This document shows, piece by piece, positions 51,601-63,895 of a stretch of 64,000 nt of DNA (its first letter is position 1; each line of letters begins with the position of its first letter). Under the pieces are notes generated by a model that saw only the letters and a program-made list of their open reading frames with translations, had not been told where the DNA came from and ran no database searches. This DNA is from Apostichopus japonicus (Eukaryota; Echinodermata; Holothuroidea; Aspidochirotida; Stichopodidae), in assembly GCF_037975245.1 (NCBI RefSeq), contig NC_092583.1, positions 2,411,264 through 2,475,263 of the forward strand. Reading direction: 5' to 3'. A program made the translations under genes and the position numbers.

Positions 51601-52858
51601 TTTGACATATGTATTCAGTCGAATATTGATCTAGATAATAAAATATTCATTTTTTCTCAAACCAAATATTTTTCCCAAACTATTCTTCCGAACTATATTG
51701 AGAAATTCTTCTTTTATTTTTGTTTGTGTTTTACAGGAGATCACCATGAGTGTAGGGTACAAACTGGGCATATCTTGGGAACACATACCACAGCAATCGA
51801 TGTTAAAATTAACCATACACAACGGTTCGACAGATAAGGCGGTCCAGGTCAAGACCAAACAAGTGAGAAGTTTTTCTTTTACGTTTCGAAAAGAGAGTTT
51901 AAACTTTTGATAAAACATACTTGTTTATCGACCTCGAAATGCCCGTGTAGGTAGAAAAAAAAAACTAATGAGGGACTGACTGTTTTTGTATATCCTAGCA
52001 GGATCACCTTTGGCTCACCCCGGAGGAAGATCCTGCAAGGATCCCATTACCTGCCTCTCCAAGTGATATTTATATTTTCTTTGCATTTATCAGAGGAATA
52101 TTATTGGTGGGGATAATTTATTGTCACCAGTTCAACAACATTGAACTATTGGTATTTTATAAATCCATAGTATTTGCATTGTTAATGCTGTTATATGCTA
52201 TTATGTAGTAACCAATACAATGTTGTTGCTATTTGTACTGTGAACAATACAAGATCAATTCTCTATGGTAGAATAAGCAGCATAAAATCAAAACTATTAT
52301 TACAGCAGCATTTAACAAGCGATAAATTCTAACAGTTTCCTCTTGACAAAACCGGATGAACTTCAGCTCTGTTTCGTAACCGTCTTTAACGGATCAAAAT
52401 TTATATTTGCACCTTGGTCATCCTTTAAGAAAGATCATTGAAATGCAACGTAACATCACAACGTAATTACAAATTAGTTGTACACACCATTCAGTCCTGA
52501 TGTTCCAGATTAATTTTCTGTTCCTTGTATGGATGTTTCTTTATCCTCTTTTAAAAAAAAAAAAAAAATTAATTTAAAAAAAAAAAAAAAAATTGTTTTT
52601 TTATCACCTTTAACTCCCGTTCCTTACTTTCGTTCGTTCTGCAATTTCTTTTCTTTACTTTTTTTGCTCACCCAATTTCGTGTTTTTCGTTTTCTTTGAC
52701 AAATCCAGGCCGCAGTGATATGTAACTTAGCCAACAAACTCTCGGGACGTCAGTTCATGGAGGATCAACCGTCGACGTCTGGTACGACCAGACATACACT
52801 ACCCAAGCCAGCTGCTAGGAACTCACATATAACCCACCACAGGAGTGAAAGAAGGTAA
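40395..52858 (+). CDS. KRIT1: KRIT1 (CCM1) ankyrin/FERM scaffold, fifteen exons, N-terminal part not found
   Basis: Exons: 40395-40592, 41394-41530, 42890-43024, 43833-43895, 44842-44935, 45491-45598, 46364-46462, 46823-46886, 47362-47513, 48023-48139, 49658-49707, 50309-50438, 50799-50963, 51737-51862, 52709-52858. All introns are gt-ag with agreeing phases, giving 595 codons. In order: NPAY (residues 19-22) and two NPFF motifs (54-57, 80-83), matching the NPxY/F motifs of vertebrate KRIT1; ankyrin repeats (about 112-215, e.g. HPLHSAAWEGHEENIQHLL, WVPLHYACWNGH, VPLHFAASKGFHEIVKLL); then a FERM domain (about 246-565) with LFLRRD, IVYGDYDAKKQKHGFL and ECAIYGSAFF. Vertebrate KRIT1 (736 residues) binds ICAP1, CCM2, HEG1 and Rap1 at cell junctions. 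The Nudix-like first ~170 residues are absent: an in-frame TAA lies at 40386-40388, just upstream of the ATG, and no matching exon was seen between 34.7 and 40.4 kb. The first exon could instead be internal, with an acceptor at 40392. The C-terminus runs some 35-40 residues past the vertebrate end. Confidence 0.93.
41674..41999 (+). repeat. Dispersed repeat family A, copy 2, inside a KRIT1 intron
   Basis: Inverted partner of 1195-1515, lying in the intron between exons 41394-41530 and 42890-43024. Divergence is mostly substitutions and short indels. Confidence 0.8.
42668..42785 (+). repeat. Dispersed repeat family E, copy 1 (KRIT1 intron)
   Basis: Shares GCTGTTCTGTAGTG, GAGAACTACC, ACCAACATCCTT and GTCGATAATCTTTGTGAT with 45041-45160, ending in a poly-C run. 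Confidence 0.7.
45041..45165 (+). repeat. Dispersed repeat family E, copy 2 (KRIT1 intron)
   Basis: Same orientation as 42668-42785. Both end in CCCCACCCCCCT, and both lie in introns of the same gene. Confidence 0.7.
48140..49445 (+). repeat. Minisatellite of about 45 bp derived from a KRIT1 exon/intron boundary, about 27 copies
   Basis: Unit: TCTAGCAGGGATGTATATG, TGCAGGTATGTGTTATGTAA, TGTCAC. It matches the end of the preceding exon and start of its intron (GGGATATACATGCAG|gtaggtgtta at 48125-48149); the copy near 48848 carries GGGATATACATGCAGGT exactly. Most copies keep CAG|GTATGT, a consensus 5' splice site. A pure AT run (48628-48673) and some unit deletions interrupt it. A higher-order duplication is visible: about 48720-48950 is repeated at about 48950-49190. 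Confidence 0.95.
51060..51470. repeat. T-rich, pyrimidine-rich intron stretch
   Basis: Poly-T and poly-G at 51064-51085, then long C/T-rich sequence in a KRIT1 intron. Its 121-codon frame reflects composition, not coding. Confidence 0.5.
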
Positions 52859-55150
52859 AACTGCGAGGGTTCAGAGACTCATTATGAAAAAAAGAAAAGG
52901 AAAAAAAAAACGACTTGTTGAAATCTTCATTGCTGAAGAGATTGACCAAAATTCAGGCAGTGTGGCAGTAAAGAATTTTGACCGTTACCGTAGATACGAT
53001 GTCAGAGAAGGAAGTCACTCACGGAATGACAGAGGAAGACAGATTTTAACGAGCAAACCTGTCGTCGGTTGCCCGGATGTGCAGCGTGGGGTACACAACT
53101 CTTGAAACTGTGACACAGACAGCTATAGGACCATAAAAAGACTTGTATATGTATATGCTGATCTGAGTCTGTGGCAATTTGTATCGGTAACTACGACAAC
53201 GGTTCTTATTATTATATAAACACAAGTCTTTCAAATCGTTGGAGAATGTAGAATAGAGAGGACCCTGTCTCTGTGTCGCTCACATCGTGTACAATTGAGA
53301 GGCAAAGGGAGAAGACATAAAAGATGATTTGGTTACAGCTCCATCAGTCTTGAAAGTAAGATGTTGCACATTCAGGGATAAGTGTAATTATATAAGGGGT
53401 TTATATTTATTTGCGGGGGGGGGGGGTGATATAGGTACCCCTCAGGGAGGAGTATATCTCATCTCTAGAAGTCATCTCTGACCAGACGGCTGTTAGCTGT
53501 CCTGTTTATCACTCTACAACGACGGTCCACAAAGCTATGGGTGGGTCAAAAGATCCAGATCCAGATGTCAAAAAACGTTATCTAGTTCATGGAGCTTGTC
53601 GACTGGAGTCGATGAGCTTATTTTCTCGTTACCAATCTGGTCGGTGGAGGTCTGGAGCCTCATTCCTCATGGAAGGACCTGTGTCTTGGGCCTTAAGTCT
53701 GCAGACCACAGTTATAGAACATAACAACCATCTTGAGGTTTTCAGGTAAATCTTGTCCGTTATAAATTATTACGAGGGAATAATCGACTATCCCCGCACC
53801 CCCATGCGTGGCTGTTTGGCCCAGTTAAAGTAAATCTTATTCAGATGGACATTTTATTTCTAATCCATGGAGTGTTGCAAGGACCAAAATGTAAAAGCGA
53901 ATAGATGAGGTGAATGGATGGCAGAGACAATGGTGTGATTTAAAGAGGCATTAATTGTAGGTCACGAAGGATTATTTAAGCCATCATATATGATAACAAA
54001 GAAGGGCATAGCTGATGAAGTGGAATGTTTAACTTTTCATATGTTTTTCACCTTTTCTTTAAAAATGTGACATTTTGGAGAAAACATAATTTGTGGTAAA
54101 AAGTCATACATGGTAGGTGTGTGAGGTATATACATTTTCTTTCTATGACTGAAGAATTATATTTGTACAAATTCACTTTGTAATATTTGGGATAACATTC
54201 AGATTAAGTAAAAGTATATTAAAAGAAATAATGAGTACGGGTGCAAAAGCATCATTTGTGAGTTAAAGGGGAAACGTACTACTGTAATATTTAGTAAGAA
54301 CCCACATGGAGAAGTGGGAGGGGCATTTAGGGTTACGGGAAGATTCAAATGACTACATCATAGCTTTTGTATCTTCTTTCATTTTTTTTCTGGGGTGGGA
54401 GAGAGGGGAGGGGGGTTCCAGCAAGACTCTATTATTGGGACATACAAATATATATATAAGTTATTGTTAAGAAATAAGACAAGTCAAGTTGCATCAAGTC
54501 TTAAACACATTCACCCATTATCCAGAACAAAAAGACCGGGGGAAAAAAATTGGTGAGATGTTTTTTCTCAGTTGAGATGGCGCTGTGACTAAAGTGAGAT
54601 TAATGTAAGTTACATATGTCCAATCCTTTTTTAATGAAGCGACTCTGCGAAACATGATATGGTCTCTTTCCGAGGGCCAAAGCTATAAATCACCCCTAGG
54701 CAAAAATGTCTTACTTTTGATGTCTGGGCTAAGAAAGAAGGGAAAAAAAAATCTGATTTTATGACATTTTGTGGGATTATATTGTACTTGCTAAAGTTCT
54801 ATACACTTTCCGTTTGTAACATTCCATACATGTAAACACAACTATAAACAGAGAATTGTTATCGCAGATCTATATAAAGAAAACTTTTTTTTTTCCATAT
54901 GTTGTACTGCCCTCTACACTCTTTCTTCACATTTCAATCTCTTTTCTTTAAATTTATAAATGGAGGTGCTCTTCTCAATTCTGTAAACTTGTTGCAAACA
55001 AAAACATAGCCTTTGGTAGTATTATGGTGCAGTGTTATTAATCAGACGATTGTCATGTTTTTTGTTCATATATATAAATTAAAAGAAGTCAGTAATTTTC
55101 TTATCATTTTAAGATTATTATATAGTTATGTGGACATGTGACCACTCGCA
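52859..55150 (+). other. KRIT1 3' UTR and downstream sequence
   Basis: Follows the KRIT1 stop. Contains a poly-G tract (about 53415) and a G-rich tract (about 54400). Frames at 52845-53105 and 53537-53749 have no domain, although the first overlaps the last KRIT1 exon. Confidence 0.4.
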
Positions 55151-55151
55151 G

Positions 55152-55362
55152 CTCACCCAGTTGGGACAATTGTTTTTATACTGTAGTGTTATGTACCGCT
55201 TCAGAGCACTCGTATTGTCAGTACGAGCAGTATGAATATCATGTTTCTATCAGATCAAGGTTAGGAACTGTTTATACTGTCAATACCAGTGCTTTGAGAG
55301 CATGATATTGGAGTACAGTTTAGAGAGGTATTAGCATTAGAAAATTGTACCAACTGGCTGAG
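55152..55362 (+). mobile_element. MITE family C, copy 1, with GCAGCT flanks
   Basis: Ends CTCACCCAGTTGGGACAATT and AATTGTACCAACTGGCTGAG are inverted repeats of 20 bp with two mismatches. GCAGCT occurs at both edges (55148-55153 and 55362-55367), a possible target duplication. Inside are GTCAGTACGAGCAGTATGAA and similar palindromic blocks. Confidence 0.75.
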
Positions 55363-55663
55363 CAGCTATAGAAGCTCATGAATATTCATCAATACTGCTT
55401 CAGATTATGCTAGCAACTCAGATAAATGGTCACTACATTCAAAATGTTCAGTATTTGACTGTCTCCTCAGAAGTGTTTACCCTCTCTGAATATTGTATGG
55501 TCAAATTGAACATTTATCAACTCTCGAGAATAATTTGGAGGACGGGTAAAAGTTAAAGGACTTCTAACTTTCAATTTTTTTTTAGCAAATTAAACTCTGA
55601 AGGTAATACAGGTGATCTAAAAGGACATGCTCTGTCAATTACAATAATTAGTTCTCAGTTTAG

Positions 55664-55669
55664 AATAAA
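55664..55669 (+). promoter_or_regulatory. Possible poly(A) signal of KRIT1
   Basis: AATAAA about 2.8 kb after the KRIT1 stop. It would place a 55.15-kb inverted-repeat element inside the 3' UTR. Tentative; the true end may be elsewhere between 53 and 57 kb. Confidence 0.2.
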
Positions 55670-57077
55670 AAATAAGGTTCACATTTTCTTGTGGAAGCAG
55701 CAGATTCCATTTTTCTTTATGTATTATAAAAGAAATTATCTCCAGAATTTAAAAATGAACATCTTGGAAGTATACTGTTTTCCAAGGCAAAAATCTTGGA
55801 AGCCCAGTCGTTCAGAACTATGAGAAACTCAGTTAAAAGGTATTTGTAAACCCTGGCTTCAGGGATGGCATGAACAAATGGTTAGGAGGAGATTATATAT
55901 GTAAAGAATTTGAGAAAAAGGAAGCAAAGAAATTCATGACTAGAATGGGATTGGTTCAAATTTCATTCATTTCCAACTAGATTTGTTTTATAATATCCTT
56001 GTTTTTTGTTTTCGAATTGTGTTTGCTAAGAGAAAGGGTTAGTCCGATCATGCGAGAAATGTAGTATTTATTAGCCAAACCGACCCTTTCTTTAATTTGA
56101 TGTGTGTGTGTGAATTGTTATCTGGTTTAGTGTTAGCATCACAGCCTGTCTAAGGTTCTGTAAATTGTATGGTGCTCTCACAAAGAGGGGATGATGGGTT
56201 TTTGTAGGTTCTGATTCATGGTCATTTGAGTTGCATTTATTGTTAATTGTTTTTGTGCTTTTTGAAAGTATCCATGTAGTTGCTGAATAATACAAAATTC
56301 ATAGTTGATATTTCTAATAAGGCACCATTCAGTAGTGGCAGTTGCCTTGGTAATAACAGAATTTTAGAGGTGGAAGAGAAATCGACTTGTTTTATTCATG
56401 CCGGTTGTCTTCATGTGGTTGAAGAACTATTCTGATATGAATGCTTCCAGTTTTGATATAGAATCGGCGGGAGGGGGGGGGAGGGATAAAAAACAATAAT
56501 CATTTGAAATTTTTTACGTGGATTAGTTTGTGCTTTCCCACGGAGGAAGTTATATATCGTCGGTACAGCTCGGTGGCTAAAAGTCTCTGATTGGTGCATA
56601 TTAGGGAAGTGTGAAATTACTCTCACTTCTTAAATCCATGGATACTTTTGTTAATTTTAGTGTGATGAATATTTGCTCTTCTCTGCACAGTTGAACGTAG
56701 TAGTCAAGCTCTGCCTTCCTATTAAATACTGCTAAATCGGTAGTGGTGATCTTCATACTCAGTTTGATCGTGTGCAAGCATCTTGAAGTGTACATATTTT
56801 TGTATCATAGGTATGTAAATCTGTAGAGGCATAAATGTACGTCTGTTTTGAAGACACTAAATTATTTTTTAACAAAATCTGTATTCATTGATTTTTAAAC
56901 TATTAAAAATTGATCTCAAAATCAACCATATTTTTGTCCTTGTTTTTTTTTGTTTTTGTTTTTTTGGAGGGGTGGGGTGAGGGTTGGGAGTAACTAATTG
57001 ATGGAACCTTTGGAGTATTACTTCTGATCATTGATTCTGAGGGGTGAGGGTCTAGTGGGTCGTAAGTCGGTCCTTAA

Positions 57078-57388
57078 AAGAATAGTCCAGGTAAAACTTT
57101 TTTGATATGTTACAGAGTAACATAATCTAAGCATTCTAGTGAAATTTGCATTCAATTCCTATGTACCGTTTTTGAGATATTGAGTTGAAGTTATCTGATA
57201 TTCTACCAAAAGTGCAACAATGACGTCACACCTGTTTGCTCCAAGTTCACTTTTGGTACGAAGGGTGGCAACTTCAACTGTCAATATCTCAAAAACGGTA
57301 CATAGGAGTGGAATGCAAATTTCACTAGAATGCTTATATTATGTTCCTCTTTAACATATCAAAAAGAAATTTTTACCTGGCCAATTCT
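57078..57388. mobile_element. Long-TIR foldback element flanked by TTAA
   Basis: Arms of about 110 bp are inverted repeats: GAATAGTCCAGGTAAAACTT, GCATTCTAGTGAAATTTGCA and CCTATGTACCGTTTTTGAGA on the left reappear inverted on the right. TTAA lies at both edges (57074-57077 and 57389-57392). The loop contains TGACGTCA (57221-57228), a CRE-type palindrome. No coding frame. Confidence 0.85.
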
Positions 57389-57573
57389 TTAAGGTAAAAA
57401 GGTGGGTCGTGGCCCCAAAAGTTTTTACGGACCCATGCCACAAGAGTATCTCAAAGCAGCCAAAACAGACAGACATCCATATGAGTGTTTCTTGAATTAT
57501 CTGATACTAACTACGACAACAATAAGATAAATAATTTAAAATACCAAAATGATAAGCTGTCTTCAATAAGCTT

Positions 57574-57579
57574 TTTATT
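57574..57579 (-). promoter_or_regulatory. Candidate poly(A) signal of ALS2
   Basis: AATAAA on the minus strand about 4.1 kb beyond the ALS2 stop. A long 3' UTR is plausible, but nearer signals cannot be excluded. Confidence 0.3.
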
Positions 57580-60500
57580 AAGGATTGCACACAGCATACA
57601 AACACACATTTAACTATTTCATTTCTGCACATTTAGTTATTCACCTTCCATACATATACTAATGCACTAAGTATATTAGCATTTAGAATGGCCACACATA
57701 GAACACTGTGATGTTCAGTGGCTTGATATTTCATACATGTAACTGGATGTCTACCAAACAGTATTATATGTCAAGACTTGTTATCAAGACTTGTTATCAC
57801 GACTTGTTATCAAGACTTGTTATCGAGGCCTGGAAAAATTATTTCATCCAGGCCTGGAATGAATATGATTCTATGGAACACAATAAAAAAAACAGACCCA
57901 GTCTGCCCTTACAGATATAACAACACGAAGCACTCGCAATGTAATATCCACCAAGCAGTGCTACACGGTCGATTGGTTTCCAGGCCTGGAGTAAATATGG
58001 ATTCCATGGGAACAAAATAATACAAGGCTGGTCTATCTCCTCTTCACTTTAGCATACAATAAAAGTATACAATTAAGTAATGAGAAATGAATGCGCCTAT
58101 TAAACCATTTACACATAAAACCGCACACTTCTTCGTTGGGTCATTTAGGCTCCCGAAAAGGTTCTGCATGAGAACCTAGGAAAGTTTCATCTCCTGTTCT
58201 GTTTGACTGTAATCTTGATAACCATAAATTCCAGGTGACTCTGAAGGATTTAATTAAGCCTTTTCATTTCTGATACTCTTGTCACACAATGAGACATTTC
58301 TAAGAACCAAAATCAGATATCTTAAAATGATAACCAGCAACATTTCCATATCGAGGCAAGCCGAGTGGCTTGCTGCTTACAATTCATATCAAAGTAGACT
58401 TATTTTTTTCCAGTTTTTTTAACATTTTCAGCACATTTTCAGAACCTTTGGACATAAAATTTTGACATATCCTGTTTCTATCTTCATACTTTCTTCACTT
58501 ACATTTCCTTACCTTTAAAGTCACAAGACGGAATATCACAGAATTATTCAATTTGTTAAAATACAATTTTGTATTATTGTGAGAAAACAAACCTCGCTTT
58601 TTCTTTCTGGCTTCATACCCTTGACTGTTTTGAGGCAACATTATTGTCAACAACAACAACAACAAAACATCCTTCACACATACCATTTCTGTTCCTTACT
58701 CTTCTTCACATACCCAGAATTATTATAGTTAGAATACAGTTTAACATAATGATGACCTTACTAATTATAATTTTTGCAATTTTAAATTTACATTCAACCA
58801 CATCACCATGACAAATATAGACATTTTTAGAGTTTTCTTCTTCACAGACAACATTTACCATGCAAGAACCAGAAAGTTATTTATGAATCTGTTGAGAAAG
58901 AGCTACAAAGTTGGTAGTATTAACCATTAAGTATTACTGCCCATAAATTTGATTAATAGAAAGATTAGTTTTACAGAATATACCACTGAAAGCAAAAACA
59001 TCCTTCTAAGTTTTTACTTTGTGACGACGATACAACGGGACAAAGATGAAATAGTCAACAGTTAAAACTGAGAAAGAAAGGAATGAAATAATATTGCACC
59101 AATTCTGTTGACAAACATTTTGTAAGACACAAATAAGAAAACAAAAAATGTGAATAAAACAAACACCGATATTAAAGCTTTGTGAAAATATAATGCTACA
59201 GGGGCATAGCTAGACTTCTTTTCTTTATAGGGTGTGCCCAATTCTTTCCTGGTGGGGGGGGAACAAATATTTGTGGCCTATCCCACCCCCTCCCCCTAGA
59301 AGTCATGCCACTGCAAGGCTACCCAGCGAAAAGTAAATTAATGATTGGCTTGTAGAACTACTAACGAAACACCATATAACACAATCTCTAAGGTACTAAA
59401 TAAACATTATATGTTACACCCTCCCAATGTAGTAGAAGTCTGTCAGCTTTGCCTCCAATCTTAGTATCAAGGAAAAATAGCAGTTAAAACAAATGTCTGT
59501 AAAAGTACTGTCTGTGGAGTTTTTAACCTCCAAAGATTATGCCCAGATATCGTTGGTAGCTGGACTGTGAAACCCATATCAGGTACCTGCACTTTAGAAT
59601 CGATATATGAATTGTGCAGTCTGTATCGAGTGTGCCAACTGTGAACGTTCTATATCAAGTACTGAGATGTGAAGTCTGTATCAAGTATTTGGACTGTGAC
59701 GTCTATATGAAATACTAAGACTATAATTTTTTTATTTTTTTATTTAAAGTACTGACAGGATCTGAAAGATTTCTGTATAAAGTTGACATCTTTCTAACAA
59801 CGTTGAGCTCTCCTTTAAAGCAGCATTTTGCGTCCTTTAAATTCTATGATTTTTCTCAACCTCACTGACTCCACTATGCCATAACGACATACAGTACATA
59901 ACTAGCTTATCTATTTAAATCTTACTTCAAATAATGGCATAAAAGTTGATATATTTGCAACTTTCAACTTTGTTTTTCTCCAAGATATTTTCTGTTGGGA
60001 TCCCAATAAACCTTGCCTATAATATGAATATTTAAACGCAACGAACGTCATTGACCAATACGTAATACAACACCATTCTTGATTTGTGTACAGTCTATAT
60101 GGCAGTTGTACCAGGGAGTTCCATAAAAAACTTGATGGACATGTCAAAAAAGTAGAAAAGAGCGACCAAACGCAAAATGATGCTTTAAGTTTTCTGCGTA
60201 CATCATGTGCATAGACATGAATCTCTAATGTTAATCAAGTACTGTGAAGGTTTTATTATATATAAAACAGTCCAGGCTGATAAAACTTACACTGCTTCCA
60301 TTATACCTGTTTTTTACGCTTATTTTTCAATTTTCCGTTCTGAAATAATAAAACTTGCCAACAATCTTTACACACATCTACTTATTTTTATCACAAAGCA
60401 TGCAAATAACTGAATTCTTAACAGTATTTCCACTAATGAGATGCAACAGTCTCCAAGAATTCAGTTTCATGCAAATATTATTATTATTATTTTTTTATTC

Positions 60501-61668
60501 CCCATCAAGGATTTTGATTCAAATTTTAGAAACTTAGGGTTGATGAAGAAAATTCATTCAAAAGCCATCACCCAGTTGGGACAATTTTTTTTCTGTACTG
60601 TACTTTAGGGTCTCGCTTCAAAGCACTCGTACTGACAGTACGAGCAGTATGAATATCATGTTTGTCAGATAACGGTTAGGAACTGTTCATACTGTCAGTA
60701 CGAGCAGTATGAATATCATATTTGTCAGATAACGGTTAGGAACTGTTCATACTGACAGTACCAGCAGTATGAATATCATGTTTGTCAGATGACGGTTAGG
60801 AACTGTTCATACTGTTAGAATGAGTGGTTTGAAGCATAAAATGAGAGTACAGTATACAGTGGTATTAGCATTAATAGGAAATTATCCCAAACTGGCTTGA
60901 GAGACATAGTCAGTACATGTTTGTACAGCAAGATGAAGGTGAGAAGAATCCGGTTTATGGCAACATCTAGCAATAAAAACATTACAAACATTTATTTGAA
61001 ATAAGTTCTTCTTTTTTAATGGATGTGATGAGCGTAGGCCATCTCAGATTATTTGTTCCTTGCCCTTCCTGAATCAGAAACCCTTGAATTGTCATACAAT
61101 TTGAGTCCAGATGTATATAAATTACATGCAAAGAAAAATTCTGCAAGTTTCTCAGTGGTGAATTACCATTGGTTGACATATCCTCATCCCTGCCATCCAA
61201 CCAATCAGAGACAAGAATAGTGCTGTTTTCTATGGCGACAAAGAGATATTATCGCAAGACAGGAAAAGTATACCATTATTTACAATGGTACCAAAAGAGT
61301 CTGAAGTCAACCAGATATATACTATTACATGTAGGCAGCCCTCAACCAACATGTGACATTTTTTGAAAATTACCAAATATTTTTGATAACATCATAACAG
61401 GGTGTAACAAGTTTGAATTCTAAGCTGCAAACTATAACATATATTTTGTGAGTGTTTAAGAGACAGAACAACAGGCTTTGCTTTGTTCTTACCACTGATT
61501 CATGGGTGATTTTGAAATAACCGAATGGCCTATGGAATTGTCAAACCCTTCACTTCCCTTTAAGCAAATCAAAATTCCACCAGCAAAGATATTAACTTCA
61601 GCCGAACATTCCACACTATTACTTCACAAAATACAAACAAATGTTTGTATTTATACATGGGCTGTAAC
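57580..61668 (-). other. Probable ALS2 3' UTR
   Basis: Follows the ALS2 stop on the minus strand to a candidate poly(A) signal. Contains a small tandem of CAAGACTTGTTAT units (57771-57824), a MITE and AT-rich sequence. No separate gene recognised. Confidence 0.35.
60569..60900 (+). mobile_element. MITE family C, copy 2, with three internal tandem units
   Basis: Ends CACCCAGTTGGGACAATT and an inverted AATTATCCCAAACTGGCTT. Between them a unit of about 63 bp, CAGTACGAGCAGTATGAATA then TCATGTTTGTCAGATAACGG then TTAGGAACTGTTCATACTG, is repeated three times. Same orientation as 55152-55362. Confidence 0.75.
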
Positions 61669-62747
61669 TTACAAGGCCTTGAGGTTTTCATTACATATCT
61701 GTATATAGCAAGCTTTGAGGGTAGTCATAAGTATCCCTAGACGGCCATGGATGATCCCTGGATCCATTAAATCCTCTATGAACTGGATCTCCGATCCCAG
61801 GTGAGGGATTCTGAAGAAAAAATATATATATACACCATCAGCTTTTCCAATTTTGGGGGGGGGGGGTATTTTGAAGGAAAATTTTCAGCTGAAAAGTATT
61901 ATTCATATGTTGTCCATAGAGTCCAACAAAAAAGGAAAAGGGATGTTTTGTAGCTACTCCCGTTGTTACCTGTTCAACGTCAGGTATCTAAAAACCTCCT
62001 TTAAAAGTCAAATCAACGATAATTTCTGGCCCTTACTTTAGGCCTAATAGTGAATATTTATCTTAAATGTTACAAATAAAACTTATTACTTAATTTTCAC
62101 AACACAGCAACACGAGATGAAACTAAAAACTTCTTGTCCTTGATTAAGTTATTATACATTTTAAACAATATTTTCTCTGAGACTATAAAAATAATAAATA
62201 CCTCTATAGGTTTTGTGTTACATCTGAGAAGATTACTTCATCTGAGGATATGACCTCATCTGAGGATATGACCTCATCTCTGTGGAGATGATCTACATTT
62301 TGTGCATGAGACTATAGGTGGTCAGCCTCCTTTAATTCAAAACTCTTTTCATGTTTTCATAGTGCATTTGTGAAAAAAACTTAAAGTGGTATAGAAATGC
62401 AACATGCACTGGTAGAAACAGTGTTTTTATGATCTGCAATATATCAGAATTCATTTTCGTGCAATATAAACATTCATGAATACCACCTGCCTGATCACAG
62501 TGAATGACTCTAGCATTCAGGTTAATAAGTCACGTGACAGAAGCACGGTACTCACCTGGCCCTGGTGACCACGTACTGGAACAATGGGAACAAATCATCC
62601 ATGGACCACACATGCCCCTTTATCTCTTTCGATTGAACTTGGGAATCTATGGCTTCCATCGTGGACTCGATCACGCCAAGTTTGTCAGCTGGACTGAATG
62701 CCGTACTGTACGAATGATGGAATGGTATTTATATATATATGTATATA

Positions 62748-62786
<39 letters not shown>

Positions 62787-63157
62787 CACAAGCAATGTAG
62801 ATTTAAAACTATTTTACAGTCCCTATTTGTGTGGCAGGTAAGTGTATGGTACAATATGTTTGTCTGTCATACTCTATGCATGTATTTATAATAAATGTTG
62901 GTATTGAGTTTTTTCCTTGTTGCCTGGATACCTGGTTATGTAAACAGATGACCCTACAATAGCTTATTTACAATCCCTACTCATAAAGTTTAAAATCCAA
63001 ATTATGGAGGGGTAATCCTACCTGTAGAGAGATACATACTTTATATGACTTATTGTTTTCAGCACTGGACAGGCAGGAAACCCCAAATCACTACTCACCT
63101 TATCCTCTCCAGAGTATGAATAGCCTCAAGGTAGGACACATCCTTCATCTCCTTCAG
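61669..63157 (-). CDS. ALS2: ALS2 (alsin), last three exons, partial at the window edge
   Basis: Exons in transcript order: 63157-63099, 62705-62556, 61810-61669 (stop TAA 61671-61669), gt-ag introns with agreeing phases, 116 residues. The protein carries the end of a VPS9 domain: AFSPADKLGVIESTMEAI, WSMDDLFPLFQYVVTRARI, HLGSEIQFIEDLMDP and LMTTLKACYIQICNENL. The last two stretches are characteristic of the alsin C-terminus. Known for the family: the VPS9 domain gives guanine nucleotide exchange on Rab5, with RCC1-like, DH/PH and MORN regions upstream, here outside the window. ALS2CL is an alternative but has a less similar tail by memory. The 3' UTR probably continues to about 57.57 kb, convergent with KRIT1. 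The intron above 63157 is filled by a short tandem repeat. Confidence 0.88.
62729..62787. repeat. TA microsatellite beside an ALS2 acceptor
   Basis: Imperfect TA repeats that begin about 24 bases upstream of the acceptor of exon 62705-62556. Confidence 0.85.
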
Positions 63158-63354
63158 CTGAAAATGTATAAATTTATACAAAGTTTGACAAAATTTTTAT
63201 AAAATCCATCACAAAACACAGTCTGTCTGCCTGAACTAAAAGTGGTGTTTATACTCAAAACTTAAGAAAATATTTTCAGCAAACTGTCCATCACAAACAC
63301 CCATACTTTTGTTGATGGCAATCTGCAACTGGAAAGAAATGCTTCCCTATGTAC

Positions 63355-63895
63355 AATAGCACACCACATCACATAATATCCCACAATAGCACATAATATC
63401 CCACAATAGCACATATCCCACAATATAACACAGCATATTACAACAATAGCACATTATCCCACAAAAGCACAGTATCACACAGCATAGGGCAATAGCACAC
63501 ATTATCCCACACTATCACATGTTGACACATTATCACACAATATACCATAATAGAACATAACATGCACAATATCACATATCACACAATATCACATAATATC
63601 ATACAGCATAGCAAACATAATCCCACACTATCAAATAATATTACAAATATACCACAATAGAACATAACATTGCACAATAGCACATATAACACAATATCAC
63701 ATAATATCATACAGCATAGCAAACATAATCCCACACTATCACATAATATCACACAATAGCACATAACATTGCAAAATAGCACATATAACACAATATCACA
63801 TAATATCACACAGCATAGCAAACATAATCCCACACTATCACAAAATATACCACAATAGCACATAACATTGCACAATAGCACACAATGCAGAGATC
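63355..63895. repeat. Complex short tandem repeat in an ALS2 intron
   Basis: Built of CACAATAGCACATAA, CACAATATCACATAATATC and CATAGCAAACATAATCCCAC blocks with a higher-order period near 100-115 bp (63592, about 63697, about 63795). The 100-codon minus frame over it is repetitive and not a gene. Confidence 0.85.

Noticed and set aside
52845..53105. 86-codon frame overlapping the KRIT1 stop
   Set aside because: It is out of frame with KRIT1 and reads through A-rich 3' UTR; the KRIT1 stop at 52856 fits the family end.
63355..63895. CRISPR-like spacing of short repeats
   Set aside because: Units are irregular, lack unique spacers and lie in an intron of an animal gene.
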